Translations under genes and position numbers: made by a program
The notes under the pieces: model-generated
Told to the model about the DNA's origin: nothing
Databases searched by the model: none
Seen by the model: the letters and a program-made list of their open reading frames with translations, nothing else
Shown: in pieces, positions 1 to 6,420 of the stretch
Layout of the letters: the number at the start of each line of letters is the position of its first letter
Numbering within the stretch: the first letter of the stretch is position 1
Assembly (NCBI GenBank): GCA_938021455.1
Contig: CALIGP010000243.1
Span: forward strand, 1 to 12,147
Direction: 5' to 3'
DNA length: 12,147 nt
Source of the DNA: an uncultured Lewinella sp.
GTDB lineage: Bacteria; Bacteroidota; Bacteroidia; Chitinophagales; Saprospiraceae

Positions 1-327
1 GACGAAGAATCGCGAGATCCCAGCAGTAAATCTGGCATTGGGGCGTTACGTAGCAGTATGCAAGAAACAATGCAGCAGTGGGATGATTCCAAGACTGGAG
101 AATTTGCGTCGGGTCTTCTGGAACAATTCGACACGACAACAACAAAAGAACACGTCTTGTACCCTAAACAGATCGCAGTCGTAAAGGAAGAGCTGGAAGC
201 TATGGGCCACCAGTTCCGCGAGACCAAATACATGGCCGTCATCAAAGCCCTTCAGCGGCTACCAAACGGAACGATCGTTGCAGCGGCGGATAAGCGGAAT
301 CCGGATGATGATGTAAAGGGATATTAA
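1..327 (+). CDS. ggt: gamma-glutamyltransferase, C-terminal end (partial at 5' side)
   Basis: The reading frame is open from the first base of the window to a TAA at 325-327, giving the last 108 residues of a longer protein; the ATG at 58 is most likely internal. The C-terminal part matches the end of the small subunit of gamma-glutamyltransferases: a His/Pro-containing segment (HVLYPKQI) before a helix, then GHQFRETKYMAVIKAL, and the closing AADKRNPDDDVKGY, which corresponds to the family's GaaDpRrdG-a-Gy ending. These enzymes are N-terminal nucleophile hydrolases of the periplasm or envelope that cleave glutathione and transfer the glutamyl group. The catalytic Thr and the autoprocessing site lie upstream of the window, so activity cannot be judged. 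The call rests on the terminal motif only. Confidence 0.75.
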   Translation, partial: DEESRDPSSKSGIGALRSSMQETMQQWDDSKTGEFASGLLEQFDTTTTKEHVLYPKQIAVVKEELEAMGHQFRETKYMAVIKALQRLPNGTIVAAADKRNPDDDVKGY

Positions 328-329
328 AA

Positions 330-345
330 GGGACAAATCTGTTCC
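330..345 (+). other. small hairpin after the ggt-like gene
   Basis: GGGACA and TGTTCC pair around an AATC loop, with one G-U pair, two bases after the ggt stop codon. There is no T-run behind it, so it is only a weak terminator candidate. The rest of 346-546 shows no gene; it becomes strongly A+T rich towards the next start codon. Confidence 0.3.
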
Positions 346-498
346 ATGACTAGCAGGTAACAACAGGCTATTTTCATCTTATGCCAGTTGCTCCCCAGTC
401 AATCTCCCAAAACACGATTAACGGGTTTCTTCAGCAAAACATAGGTTATACTGGTGGCAGCTCAAAACGATATATTTACACACGTCCTTAAACGATTA

Positions 499-528
499 AA
501 AAGTAAAATCCTCCAACAAAAGTAAAAT
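499..528 (+). repeat. direct repeat AAAAGTAAAAT upstream of the M23 gene
   Basis: AAAAGTAAAAT occurs at 499-509 and again at 518-528, 19 bp apart and ending 18 bp before the ATG at 547. A partial match to the Bacteroidota -7 box, TATATTTA, lies at 471-478. The pair may be an operator or simply part of the A-rich leader. No Shine-Dalgarno sequence precedes the start codon. Confidence 0.35.
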
Positions 529-546
529 TCCACTTCAACTTAAACA

Positions 547-1428
547 ATGAGCAACTTCAATTTTAAAAAATTAATTTTACCGATAATCTTTATAATTATT
601 TCCTTTGTCGTGATTAACAAATGCTCCTTCCACTCTCTGCCTAAAGAAAAAATATCTCCAATCAAGGCTGACGTTGAAGAAAGTTACGCTAATGATGAAT
701 ATAGGCTAACTATTAAAAATCTGATAGAATGCCCAAATAGATTTATTTTAAGTTGCCAGAACGACGAGGTTAATGAAATACTAAGTCTCTATTCCCCCAT
801 AACCCTTAAGCCCAAAACCGATACCACTATAATCATAAAGGGGCAAGGTGATTTAAAAGGAAGAATTAAGATTAACTTTAAATGGGGAGACCCAGAACTA
901 CCAATACAATCCAACAAACTTAAAAGCCTTCCTTTTCCGAAAGGAAGAGCTTACGGACTACTACAAGGCAACAATTCTAATCCAACCCATAACTCAAAGT
1001 CATCAAGATATGCGTTTGACTTTACGATGAATATTGGAGACACTATCACCTCAACCCAAAACGGCTTTATAGTTACGGTTATTGATGGATACAATGGCTG
1101 GGGTTACAGTAAAAAATGGAAAGCTTATGGAAACCAGGTAATGGTTTACGACACCGCATCTAATTTATTTACGATGTATGGTCATTTAAAGCAACATGGC
1201 AGCCTGGTAGAAATAGGCGATTATGTATCAATTGGCCAACCTATTGCACTAAGTGGCAAAACAGGACAAACGTCGGAGAAGCACTTACACTTTAATGTTT
1301 TCCAGGCTAACAATGGAAAAGGAGGTCTAACATCTTATCCTCTGGATTCAATAGGAGAGTACAAGGTCAAGGAATTGAAACGGCATCAATTGATAGAAAA
1401 TAGGATTATGCGATTTAAAGGCGAGTAA
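547..1428 (+). CDS. membrane-anchored M23 family metallopeptidase
   Basis: This 293-residue protein is a LytM/M23-type zinc metallopeptidase, a family that mostly cuts peptide cross-links in peptidoglycan. Residues 8-23 form a hydrophobic N-terminal segment; Cys26 has no proper lipobox (INKC), so a signal anchor is more likely than a lipoprotein. Residues 40-125 hold an unassigned beta-rich region. The M23 domain spans about 128-265: H148 and D158 (the H...YAFDF form of the zinc site), the YGHL motif with H213, and HLHF with H247 and H249, so all expected zinc and catalytic positions are present. The typical lead-in KGRAYGLLQGNN is also seen. Codon use is markedly A/T rich compared with every neighbour, which suggests a different origin. 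It converges on the aminotransferase gene with a 30-bp gap. The target, cell wall or another peptide, is not shown by the sequence. Confidence 0.88.
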   Translation: MSNFNFKKLILPIIFIIISFVVINKCSFHSLPKEKISPIKADVEESYANDEYRLTIKNLIECPNRFILSCQNDEVNEILSLYSPITLKPKTDTTIIIKGQGDLKGRIKINFKWGDPELPIQSNKLKSLPFPKGRAYGLLQGNNSNPTHNSKSSRYAFDFTMNIGDTITSTQNGFIVTVIDGYNGWGYSKKWKAYGNQVMVYDTASNLFTMYGHLKQHGSLVEIGDYVSIGQPIALSGKTGQTSEKHLHFNVFQANNGKGGLTSYPLDSIGEYKVKELKRHQLIENRIMRFKGE

Positions 1429-1458
1429 AAAATTAACCTCATGGCACTACGGATTACC

Positions 1459-2664
1459 TTAGACCAACGCCTTCAAAGCACTAGAGATTCGTTCAATTGC
1501 CTTACGCAGTTGCTCTTCGCTGGCAGCGTAGGAAATACGAATACAGTTCGGCGCACCGAAAGCAGCACCGGTAACGGTCGCTACGTATTTATCTAGCAGC
1601 AAGTACTCCGCCATATCGTCGGAGTTGTTGATGGTGTATTCGCCGTTGGACTTGCCAAAGAAAGCGCTGACGTCTGGGAAAATGTAGAAAGCTCCCTGTG
1701 GGCGGTTAACGCGTAGACCGTCGATGGCTTCGAGGCCGGCGATCATCATTTCGCGGCGCTTTCCGAAGGCTTCCTTCATGTCCATGCTCGGCTTGAGGCT
1801 CGTAGAGAGGGCCTCCACGCCCGCCCACTGGGCGATGCTGTTGGCACCGGAGGTACACTGCCCCTGCAGCTTCGCGCAGGCTTTAGCAATGTGCAATGGT
1901 GCACCGATGTAACCGAGTCTCCAGCCCGTCATAGCAAAGCCCTTAGAGAAACCGTTGACGGTGATGGTGCGGTCTTTCACTTCCGGGAAGGTACCGATAC
2001 TGGCGTGCTTGCCGGTGAAGTTAATATGCTCGTAGATCTCATCAGAGACGACGTGAACGTGTGGATGCCGCCCCAGCATCTTCGAGATAGCCGCCAGCTC
2101 ATCCGCTGTGTAGACCGATCCCGTTGGGTTACAGGGTGAGGAGAAGAGCATGAACTTGGTACGGTCCGTAATGGCCGCTTCAATGGCGGCGGGGGTTACT
2201 TTGAAGTCATCTTCAATCCCGGCCGTAACAATTACGGGCGTGCCTTCTGCTACCTTTACAATGTCAGAGTAGCTCACCCAGTAAGGGCCGAGGATGATGG
2301 CTTCGTCGCCAGGGTTCAACATAGCGTTAGCCAGGTTGGCGATCGACTGCTTTGCACCGGTGGAGACAACAATCTGGGCGGGACTATACTCCAAGCCGTT
2401 CTCCCGCTTGAATTTATCGGATACCGCCTCCCGTAAAGCGGGGATACCCGGAACAGGCGTGTACTTCGTGTGACCAGCATCGAGCGCCTTTTTCGCGGCG
2501 GCTTTGATGTGCTCCGGGGTATCAAAATCAGGTTCTCCGAGGCTCAGGCTGATAACATCGTGGCCCTGGGCCTTCACTTCCCGCCCAAGAGCGGCCATCC
2601 GCAGCGTAGCGGACTCTTCCATATTAAGAACTCGGTTGGAGAGCGGAGAGGTGATAGTAGACAT
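1459..2664 (-). CDS. class I/II PLP-dependent aminotransferase (aspartate aminotransferase-like)
   Basis: This 401-residue protein has the length and motif order of fold-type I aminotransferases of the aspartate aminotransferase Ib group. Visible landmarks are SLGEPDFDTP (41-50), the W129-containing GPYW segment, SSPCNPTG with N179, DEIYE with D208 and Y211, the PLP Schiff-base lysine K241 in SKGFAMTGWRLGY, and R376 in IRISYA, which binds the substrate carboxylate. All catalytic residues are in place. It should act in the cytoplasm, moving an amino group between an amino acid and 2-oxoglutarate; aspartate is the usual substrate, but aromatic or prephenate activity occurs in this subgroup and cannot be excluded. 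The ATG at 2664 lies about 33 bases after the transcription start expected from the promoter at 2702-2709. The gene stands alone and converges with the peptidase gene. Confidence 0.92.
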   Translation of the reverse strand: MSTITSPLSNRVLNMEESATLRMAALGREVKAQGHDVISLSLGEPDFDTPEHIKAAAKKALDAGHTKYTPVPGIPALREAVSDKFKRENGLEYSPAQIVVSTGAKQSIANLANAMLNPGDEAIILGPYWVSYSDIVKVAEGTPVIVTAGIEDDFKVTPAAIEAAITDRTKFMLFSSPCNPTGSVYTADELAAISKMLGRHPHVHVVSDEIYEHINFTGKHASIGTFPEVKDRTITVNGFSKGFAMTGWRLGYIGAPLHIAKACAKLQGQCTSGANSIAQWAGVEALSTSLKPSMDMKEAFGKRREMMIAGLEAIDGLRVNRPQGAFYIFPDVSAFFGKSNGEYTINNSDDMAEYLLLDKYVATVTGAAFGAPNCIRISYAASEEQLRKAIERISSALKALV

Positions 2665-2701
2665 CTTGATTGATCTTGAGGGGGTTAATTTTAAAACTAC
2701 G

Positions 2702-2709
2702 CAAAGTTA
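2702..2709 (-). promoter_or_regulatory. Bacteroidota -7 box for the aminotransferase gene
   Basis: Read on the minus strand this is TAACTTTG, a perfect TAnnTTTG. It lies 37 bases before the ATG at 2664, leaving a short untranslated leader. I see no clear TTG at -33. Confidence 0.6.
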
Positions 2710-2757
2710 GTAAGCACGACGGGCTTGTAGGGGTAAATGTTTGGGCTATTTGTCCGA

Positions 2758-2769
2758 AGGCTAAAGCCT
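2758..2769. repeat. short perfect palindrome AGGCT-AA-AGCCT
   Basis: A perfect 5-bp inverted repeat around AA. It lies just before the larger inverted repeat at 2775-2823 and shares the AGGCT/AGCCT sequence with it, so the two probably belong to one palindromic element. Confidence 0.6.
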
Positions 2770-2774
2770 CCTTT

Positions 2775-2823
2775 CTGTTCATCAGCCTTAATGCCGGGTG
2801 CCAGCGTTGAGGCTGGCGAACAG
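2775..2823. repeat. imperfect 14-bp inverted repeat, REP-like
   Basis: CTGTTCATCAGCCT (2775-2788) and AGGCTGGCGAACAG (2810-2823) are inverted copies with two mismatches, both of which would be G-U pairs in one RNA strand. A second, competing 6-bp stem, GCCAGC (2800-2805) with GCTGGC (2812-2817), uses part of the right arm. The element lies in the 350-bp gap between two divergent genes and overlaps no convincing gene. Its compact, alternative-pairing form resembles REP/BIME elements; that assignment is an inference, as only one copy is in the window. The remainder of 2824-2980 shows nothing recognisable. Confidence 0.5.
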
Positions 2824-2987
2824 CTCCATATTGCTCTTTACAACAACCCCTTGCACCTGCGTCCGCGCCCAGCCTTTCTTATTGCCCATGTTAACTACAT
2901 TTTCCAGCACAGTATTCCCCTTACACCAAAACTATCCAGCAGGCGACAATCCCACCACGAAAAAAGACAAAGCCAGTGGATAGTCCG

Positions 2988-2995
2988 TAAATTTG
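2988..2995 (+). promoter_or_regulatory. Bacteroidota -7 box for the DM13 lipoprotein gene
   Basis: TAAATTTG is a perfect TAnnTTTG match ending 19 bases before the ATG at 3015, which would give a leader of roughly 14 bases. No TTG is seen at the -33 position. Confidence 0.55.
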
Positions 2996-3014
2996 GGTCA
3001 TCAAACGTTTTACT

Positions 3015-3692
3015 ATGCGGTTCCTTTCTTTGATTTTGTTGACTTCGCTTTTTTTCTCCTGTATTGGTGAAGATGTAGTAGAAGATTATGTTGCACCACA
3101 AATCAGACTGACCAACCCCATCAGTAGTATCGAAGAAGGGACCAACTATCAGTTTGAGTTTCAGTTTTTCAACAATGTTGGGCAAACAGAGGCGGTTAAT
3201 GCCAATTGGTCTTCAGAAGACCCCAGCATTGTAAGCATTTCTTCCACTGGCCTGGCCTCTGCCCTGGAGGTAGGGACGACGAACCTTAGCGTGACTTATC
3301 AAGATGAGTTTGGCGAAAGTGCCACCGATGCCCTCTCCGTAGAAGTCGGCGAATCTACCGTCGTGGTAGAAGTTATGAGCAAAAGCGGATCTATTGCGAC
3401 CACCAGCAGCTACGATTTGGAAGGCGACTTCACACTGACGGAGCTTCCCGATGGACAGCTGGACCTCTCCTTTGGTGCAGACTATATAGCGGATAGTGGT
3501 CTTCCGGGCCTGTTTGTCTACCTAAGTAACAACCCCAACTCCACCAATGGAGCATTAGAAATCGCTGCAGTACAAACCTTTTCAGGAGCACATAATTATA
3601 TCATTGACGGTGCTACGCTGAATGATTATTCTCACGTCCTGTACTTCTGTAAGCCCTTTAATGTGAAGGTTGGGGATGGGGAGATTGAGTAA
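3015..3692 (+). CDS. lipoprotein with Big-2-like and DM13-like domains
   Basis: The 225-residue product starts with a lipoprotein signal peptide: a short basic start, a hydrophobic core, and a lipobox LFFSC with the lipidated cysteine at C16. Residues 28-112 look like a bacterial Ig-like (Big-2) domain, with SSEDPSIVSISSTGLASAL and the closing GTTNLSVTY strand typical of that fold. Residues 120-225 match the DM13 pattern: a G-S start, GLFVYLSN near 165-172, a G-x-x-Y core at 191-195, and the terminal YFCKPFNV with C212. DM13 domains have been proposed to take part in extracellular redox reactions through this cysteine, but function here is unproven. The protein should sit in the outer or inner membrane facing the periplasm or surface. 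The gene has its own promoter and no operon partner. Its stop codon lies inside a purine-rich tandem repeat. Confidence 0.8.
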   Translation: MRFLSLILLTSLFFSCIGEDVVEDYVAPQIRLTNPISSIEEGTNYQFEFQFFNNVGQTEAVNANWSSEDPSIVSISSTGLASALEVGTTNLSVTYQDEFGESATDALSVEVGESTVVVEVMSKSGSIATTSSYDLEGDFTLTELPDGQLDLSFGADYIADSGLPGLFVYLSNNPNSTNGALEIAAVQTFSGAHNYIIDGATLNDYSHVLYFCKPFNVKVGDGEIE

Positions 3693-3762
3693 GGGAAAAA
3701 GGAGTAAGGGAGTAAAGAGAGGGAAGAGTAAGGGAGAGAAAAGAGTAAAGGGGGAGAAAAAA
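3687..3762 (+). repeat. purine-rich degenerate tandem repeat (GAGTAAGGGA) over a stop codon
   Basis: GAGTAAGGGA occurs at 3687-3696, 3702-3711 and 3726-3735, with degenerate GAGTAAA copies between and after them. The first copy contains the TAA of the lipoprotein gene. Nearly every base to 3762 is a purine apart from the T of each repeat. It fills the gap between this gene and the convergent folE. No stem-and-T-run terminator is visible there. Confidence 0.7.
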
Positions 3763-3769
3763 TTGGTTT

Positions 3770-4366
3770 CTATCCCAAATCGCCCGTAATCAGTTTTAAA
3801 AATTCGTTCCGGGTACGCTCTGCTTTGAAGGCACCGGTAAAAGCGGAAGTAGTTGTCGCAGAAGTTTGCTTTTGCACTCCGCGCATCATCATGCACATAT
3901 GTCTTGCTTCAATGACTACAGCAACGCCCAGTGGATTAAGTGTGGTTTGGATGGCTTGCAGAATTTGATCCGTCAAGCGCTCCTGCACCTGAAAACGACG
4001 GGCAAAGACATCAATTACCCGGGGAATTTTACTCAAGCCGACGATGTAACCATCCGGAATGTAAGCGACGTGGGCCTTCCCGAAGAAGGGTAACAAGTGA
4101 TGCTCGCACAAGCTGTAGAGCTCAATGTCCTTTACAATGACCATCTCCGAGTAGTCCTCAGCAAACATGGCACTCCGTAGAATTGCCTCCGCGTCCTGCT
4201 CGTAGCCCTGGGTAAGAAATTGCATCGCTTTCGCGGCTCTTTCCGGCGTTTTCAGCAGGCCTTCCCGGCTCACCTCCTCTCCTACTCCACTGATAATCTC
4301 CGTGAAGTTTTTAGACAATTGGTCAGTGACCTTATCGTCGTAATTAAGCGTATTTGTAAATGGCAT
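3770..4366 (-). CDS. folE: GTP cyclohydrolase I
   Basis: FolE opens the GTP ring and forms 7,8-dihydroneopterin triphosphate, the first step of folate, tetrahydropterin and 7-deazaguanine synthesis in the cytoplasm. The 198-residue protein carries all family marks: KTPERAAKA (39-47), SLCEHHLLPF with C87, H89 and H90, GLSKIPR (110-116), RRFQVQERLT (123-132), and RHMCMMMRGV with C158. C87, H90 and C158 are the zinc ligands and H89 is the expected catalytic histidine, so the enzyme should be the active zinc type. It is the second gene of an operon: its ATG comes three bases after the stop codon of the upstream PTPS-family gene, implying translational coupling. The upstream gene's 3' end, GGAAGAAAA, is the only A/G-rich stretch available for ribosome binding. 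Confidence 0.96.
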   Translation of the reverse strand: MPFTNTLNYDDKVTDQLSKNFTEIISGVGEEVSREGLLKTPERAAKAMQFLTQGYEQDAEAILRSAMFAEDYSEMVIVKDIELYSLCEHHLLPFFGKAHVAYIPDGYIVGLSKIPRVIDVFARRFQVQERLTDQILQAIQTTLNPLGVAVVIEARHMCMMMRGVQKQTSATTTSAFTGAFKAERTRNEFLKLITGDLG

Positions 4367-4369
4367 TGG

Positions 4370-4798
4370 TTATTTTCTTCCTTGGGGGCCGAAGTATTCA
4401 GCAAAAATGTTTTCGGTCTCGTGTAACCTGACGCAGTACAATTGAGCGCCGCGTTCGTTGACCCGGGATTCGATTCTGTTCCAGAACGCTCTGGCAAGGT
4501 TTTCAGTTGTTGGTTGGAGATTGGAAGAGAACCATTCGATATCAAGATTGATATTACGATGGTCTACCTGATCAACAATCTCCTCCTTTACGATCGTCGA
4601 GAGAAGTTTGGCATCCATCACGAAGCCCGTTACGGGGTCTGGCTCTCCAACAACCGTTACGAAGAGCTCATAATTGTGGCCATGCCAGTTGTGGTTAGAG
4701 CACTTGCCGAAGGTGGCTTTATTCTTCTCATCGGACCAATCCGGATGGTGCAGTTTGTGGGCCGCATTGAAGGTCTCACGTCTGGTAAGGTATAACAT
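4370..4798 (-). CDS. 6-pyruvoyl-tetrahydropterin synthase / QueD family protein
   Basis: The protein converts the FolE product, dihydroneopterin triphosphate, either to 6-pyruvoyl-tetrahydropterin (PTPS) or to 6-carboxy-tetrahydropterin (QueD). With the start at 4798 it has 142 residues. Zinc ligands are H14 (FNAAHKL), H39 and H41 (HGHNY); C33 is the catalytic cysteine, D79-H80 the Asp-His pair, and E127 the pterin-binding glutamate in HETEN. C33 is separated from HGH by five residues, as in animal-type PTPS, and stretches such as DEKNKATFGKCSN and PTTENLA are also closer to that group than to E. coli QueD. An in-frame ATG at 4816 is rejected because it lies upstream of the -7 box at 4804-4811. 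The gene is directly followed by folE. I leave the symbol empty because the product is uncertain. Confidence 0.88.
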   Translation of the reverse strand: MLYLTRRETFNAAHKLHHPDWSDEKNKATFGKCSNHNWHGHNYELFVTVVGEPDPVTGFVMDAKLLSTIVKEEIVDQVDHRNINLDIEWFSSNLQPTTENLARAFWNRIESRVNERGAQLYCVRLHETENIFAEYFGPQGRK

Positions 4799-4803
4799 GG
4801 GCG

Positions 4804-4811
4804 CAAAGTTA
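4804..4811 (-). promoter_or_regulatory. Bacteroidota -7 box for the PTPS-folE operon
   Basis: On the minus strand this reads TAACTTTG, a perfect TAnnTTTG and identical to the box of the aminotransferase gene. Only five bases separate it from the ATG at 4798, so transcription would begin at or next to the start codon. This decides the start of the PTPS-family gene and suggests a leaderless mRNA. Confidence 0.6.
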
Positions 4812-4876
4812 AGCAAGCGTTTTTTGGGAAACGTGACTAAGTGTTAAAACTTACGTCAGACGAATGGTTTCAATTT

Positions 4877-4946
4877 CAAAACTACTTTTTTACGGGGACA
4901 AAGCCCGGCCGCCAAGTCGGATTGTCCCAAAAACTACTCTTTTTAC
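4877..4946 (+). promoter_or_regulatory. direct repeats flanking a hairpin, upstream of the DUF937-OmpA gene
   Basis: A 17-bp sequence at 4877-4893 (CAAAACTACTTTTTTAC) returns as a 19-bp version at 4928-4946 that differs by two inserted bases and ends directly at the ATG (4947). Between them GGGACAA (4895-4901) and TTGTCCC (4922-4928) form a perfect 7-bp inverted repeat. TACTTTTT within the first copy is one base away from a -7 box. The arrangement could be an operator or a structured leader for this gene. Confidence 0.5.
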
Positions 4947-6353
4947 ATGGCAAATATTCTTGACAACCTCAAGGGGATGATTACCCCCGAACTGATGGGC
5001 ACCATCAGCAATCAGCTCGGCGAAAAAACCGGAGGCGTAGAGTCTGCACTCAACGGCATTCTACCTTCTATCCTTGGAGGCATGGTACAAAAAGCAGAAG
5101 GCGGCAACTTTGGTGCCATCTTCGACATGCTTAAGGGCGACAACAACTTCGACCTTGGCGATCTTATCGGTATGATGGGCAGCGGCAATCTTGCCCAAAA
5201 CGACCCACGTGATATTGGAGGCGGGCTCCTCAGCTCTCTACTGGGAGACAAGACGGGTGGTCTGATCGATGCCATTAGTGGTATGGCCGGACTTAACAAA
5301 AAATCTTCCTCTTCCCTCCTGGGCATGGCGGCTCCTTTCATTATGAGCTTCCTGGCTAAGAAAATCCGTGGTGAAAAGCTCGACGCTGGTGGTCTGGCTT
5401 CCATCCTCCTTGGTCAAAAGAGTAGCATCATGAGTGCTATCCCCGCTGTTCTTAGTGCAGTTCTTGGCTTCGGCAAGCAATCTGCCGTAAGTCACGCAAC
5501 CGGCGCAGTAAGCAACACGGCTAAAGCTGCTACAGCTGCCGTTGGTGGCGCAGCCTCTGCAGCAACTGGTGCAGTAGGTAACGTAGCTGGTAGCGTACGG
5601 GACGCAGCTCCCGCAATGGCCCCACCCAGTGGTGGTGGTGCAATGGGCTTCCTCAAGTGGTTACTCCCCCTCCTCCTCCTCGGTGCCCTCGCATGGTTCG
5701 GCTTGAAGAGCTGTGGTGATGACGTTACGGCTGGCATGTCAGATGTTGCAGGAACTATGACCGATGCCGCAAGCGACGCTGCTGGCGCTGCTGGTGACCT
5801 GGTAGACGGTGCCGCTGGCGCAGCCGGCGATATGGTAGACGGTGCAGCCGCTGCCGGAGGTAGCCTGATGAGCAGCCTCAAAGAAACTGCTAATGGCCTT
5901 TGGGAATTGGTACTTCCTGGTGGAGCTAAGATCGAAGCTAACAAAGAAGGTGTTGAGTACTCGCTCATCGACTTTGTCAAAAGCGACAGCGCAATTGACA
6001 AAGAAACCTGGTTCGATTTCGATGCCCTCCGATTTGCAACCGGTAAGGCTGAGCTAGACTCCGATTACTCTATGCGTCAGATCAACAACATGATCGCCAT
6101 CATGAAGGCTTACCCTGATGTAAACCTTAAGATTGGTGGTTACACCGACAGTGATGGTGGCGAAGAGGCTAACATGAAGCTTTCCGAGCGTCGTGCCAGC
6201 ACCGTAATGGCCGCTATCGTTAATGGAGGCATTGATGGCTCCCGTCTCGCTGCTGAAGGTTACGGTGAAGCACATCCTAAGTGCCCAGTAAACGACACGC
6301 CTGAGTGTAAGGCGCAGAACCGTCGTATCGCTGCTCGGGTTACTGCAAAGTAA
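4947..6353 (+). CDS. DUF937 - transmembrane - OmpA C-terminal domain protein
   Basis: This 468-residue protein has three parts. Residues 1-175 match DUF937: Gly/Leu-rich helices with repeated phrases such as LPSILGGM and GGGLLSSLLGDK, and no signal peptide. After an Ala/Gly-rich linker (180-230) comes one membrane segment at 235-253 (FLKWLLPLLLLGALAWFGL). A second Ala/Gly/Asp linker (258-306) contains two 11-residue repeats, AGAAGDLVDGA and a variant. Residues 355-468 form an OmpA C-terminal peptidoglycan-binding domain, with FDFDALRFATGKAEL, GYTDSDGGEEANMKLSERRA and NRRIAARV; D401 and R415 occupy the positions that contact diaminopimelate. The likely topology is DUF937 in the cytoplasm, one inner-membrane span, and OmpA in the periplasm holding the cell wall. 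The role of DUF937 is unknown to me. It is followed by a clear terminator, so it is probably a single-gene unit. Confidence 0.88.
   Translation: MANILDNLKGMITPELMGTISNQLGEKTGGVESALNGILPSILGGMVQKAEGGNFGAIFDMLKGDNNFDLGDLIGMMGSGNLAQNDPRDIGGGLLSSLLGDKTGGLIDAISGMAGLNKKSSSSLLGMAAPFIMSFLAKKIRGEKLDAGGLASILLGQKSSIMSAIPAVLSAVLGFGKQSAVSHATGAVSNTAKAATAAVGGAASAATGAVGNVAGSVRDAAPAMAPPSGGGAMGFLKWLLPLLLLGALAWFGLKSCGDDVTAGMSDVAGTMTDAASDAAGAAGDLVDGAAGAAGDMVDGAAAAGGSLMSSLKETANGLWELVLPGGAKIEANKEGVEYSLIDFVKSDSAIDKETWFDFDALRFATGKAELDSDYSMRQINNMIAIMKAYPDVNLKIGGYTDSDGGEEANMKLSERRASTVMAAIVNGGIDGSRLAAEGYGEAHPKCPVNDTPECKAQNRRIAARVTAK
5781..5846 (+). repeat. two 33-bp in-frame tandem repeats in the OmpA protein linker
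   Basis: 5781-5813 and 5814-5846 encode AGAAGDLVDGA and AGAAGDMVDGA. The 11-residue period and Ala-rich, Asp-spaced composition would suit an extended or amphipathic helical spacer between membrane and cell wall; that role is inferred. Confidence 0.7.
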
Positions 6354-6379
6354 TTCCTGAAGTTATATTGACATAAGTT

Positions 6380-6420
6380 ACCCCCGTCGGATCTTCAGGA
6401 TCTGGCGGGGGTTTCTTTTT
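6380..6420 (+). terminator. Rho-independent terminator after the DUF937-OmpA gene
   Basis: ACCCCCGTC (6380-6388) pairs with GGCGGGGGT (6404-6412), a 9-bp stem with one G-U pair, followed by TTCTTTTT. It lies 26 bases after the stop codon. CTTCAGG in its loop (6393-6399) is also complementary to CCTGAAG (6356-6362) just after the stop, giving an alternative pairing. Confidence 0.85.

Noticed and set aside
2737..3033. A 98-residue plus-strand frame in the 2665-3014 gap
   Set aside because: It runs across the palindromic element, has odd amino-acid content, and overlaps the promoter and start of the lipoprotein gene.
5492..6001. A 169-residue minus-strand frame
   Set aside because: It is antisense to the Ala/Gly-rich linker of the DUF937-OmpA gene; its Ala/Pro-rich sequence is a by-product of that codon bias.
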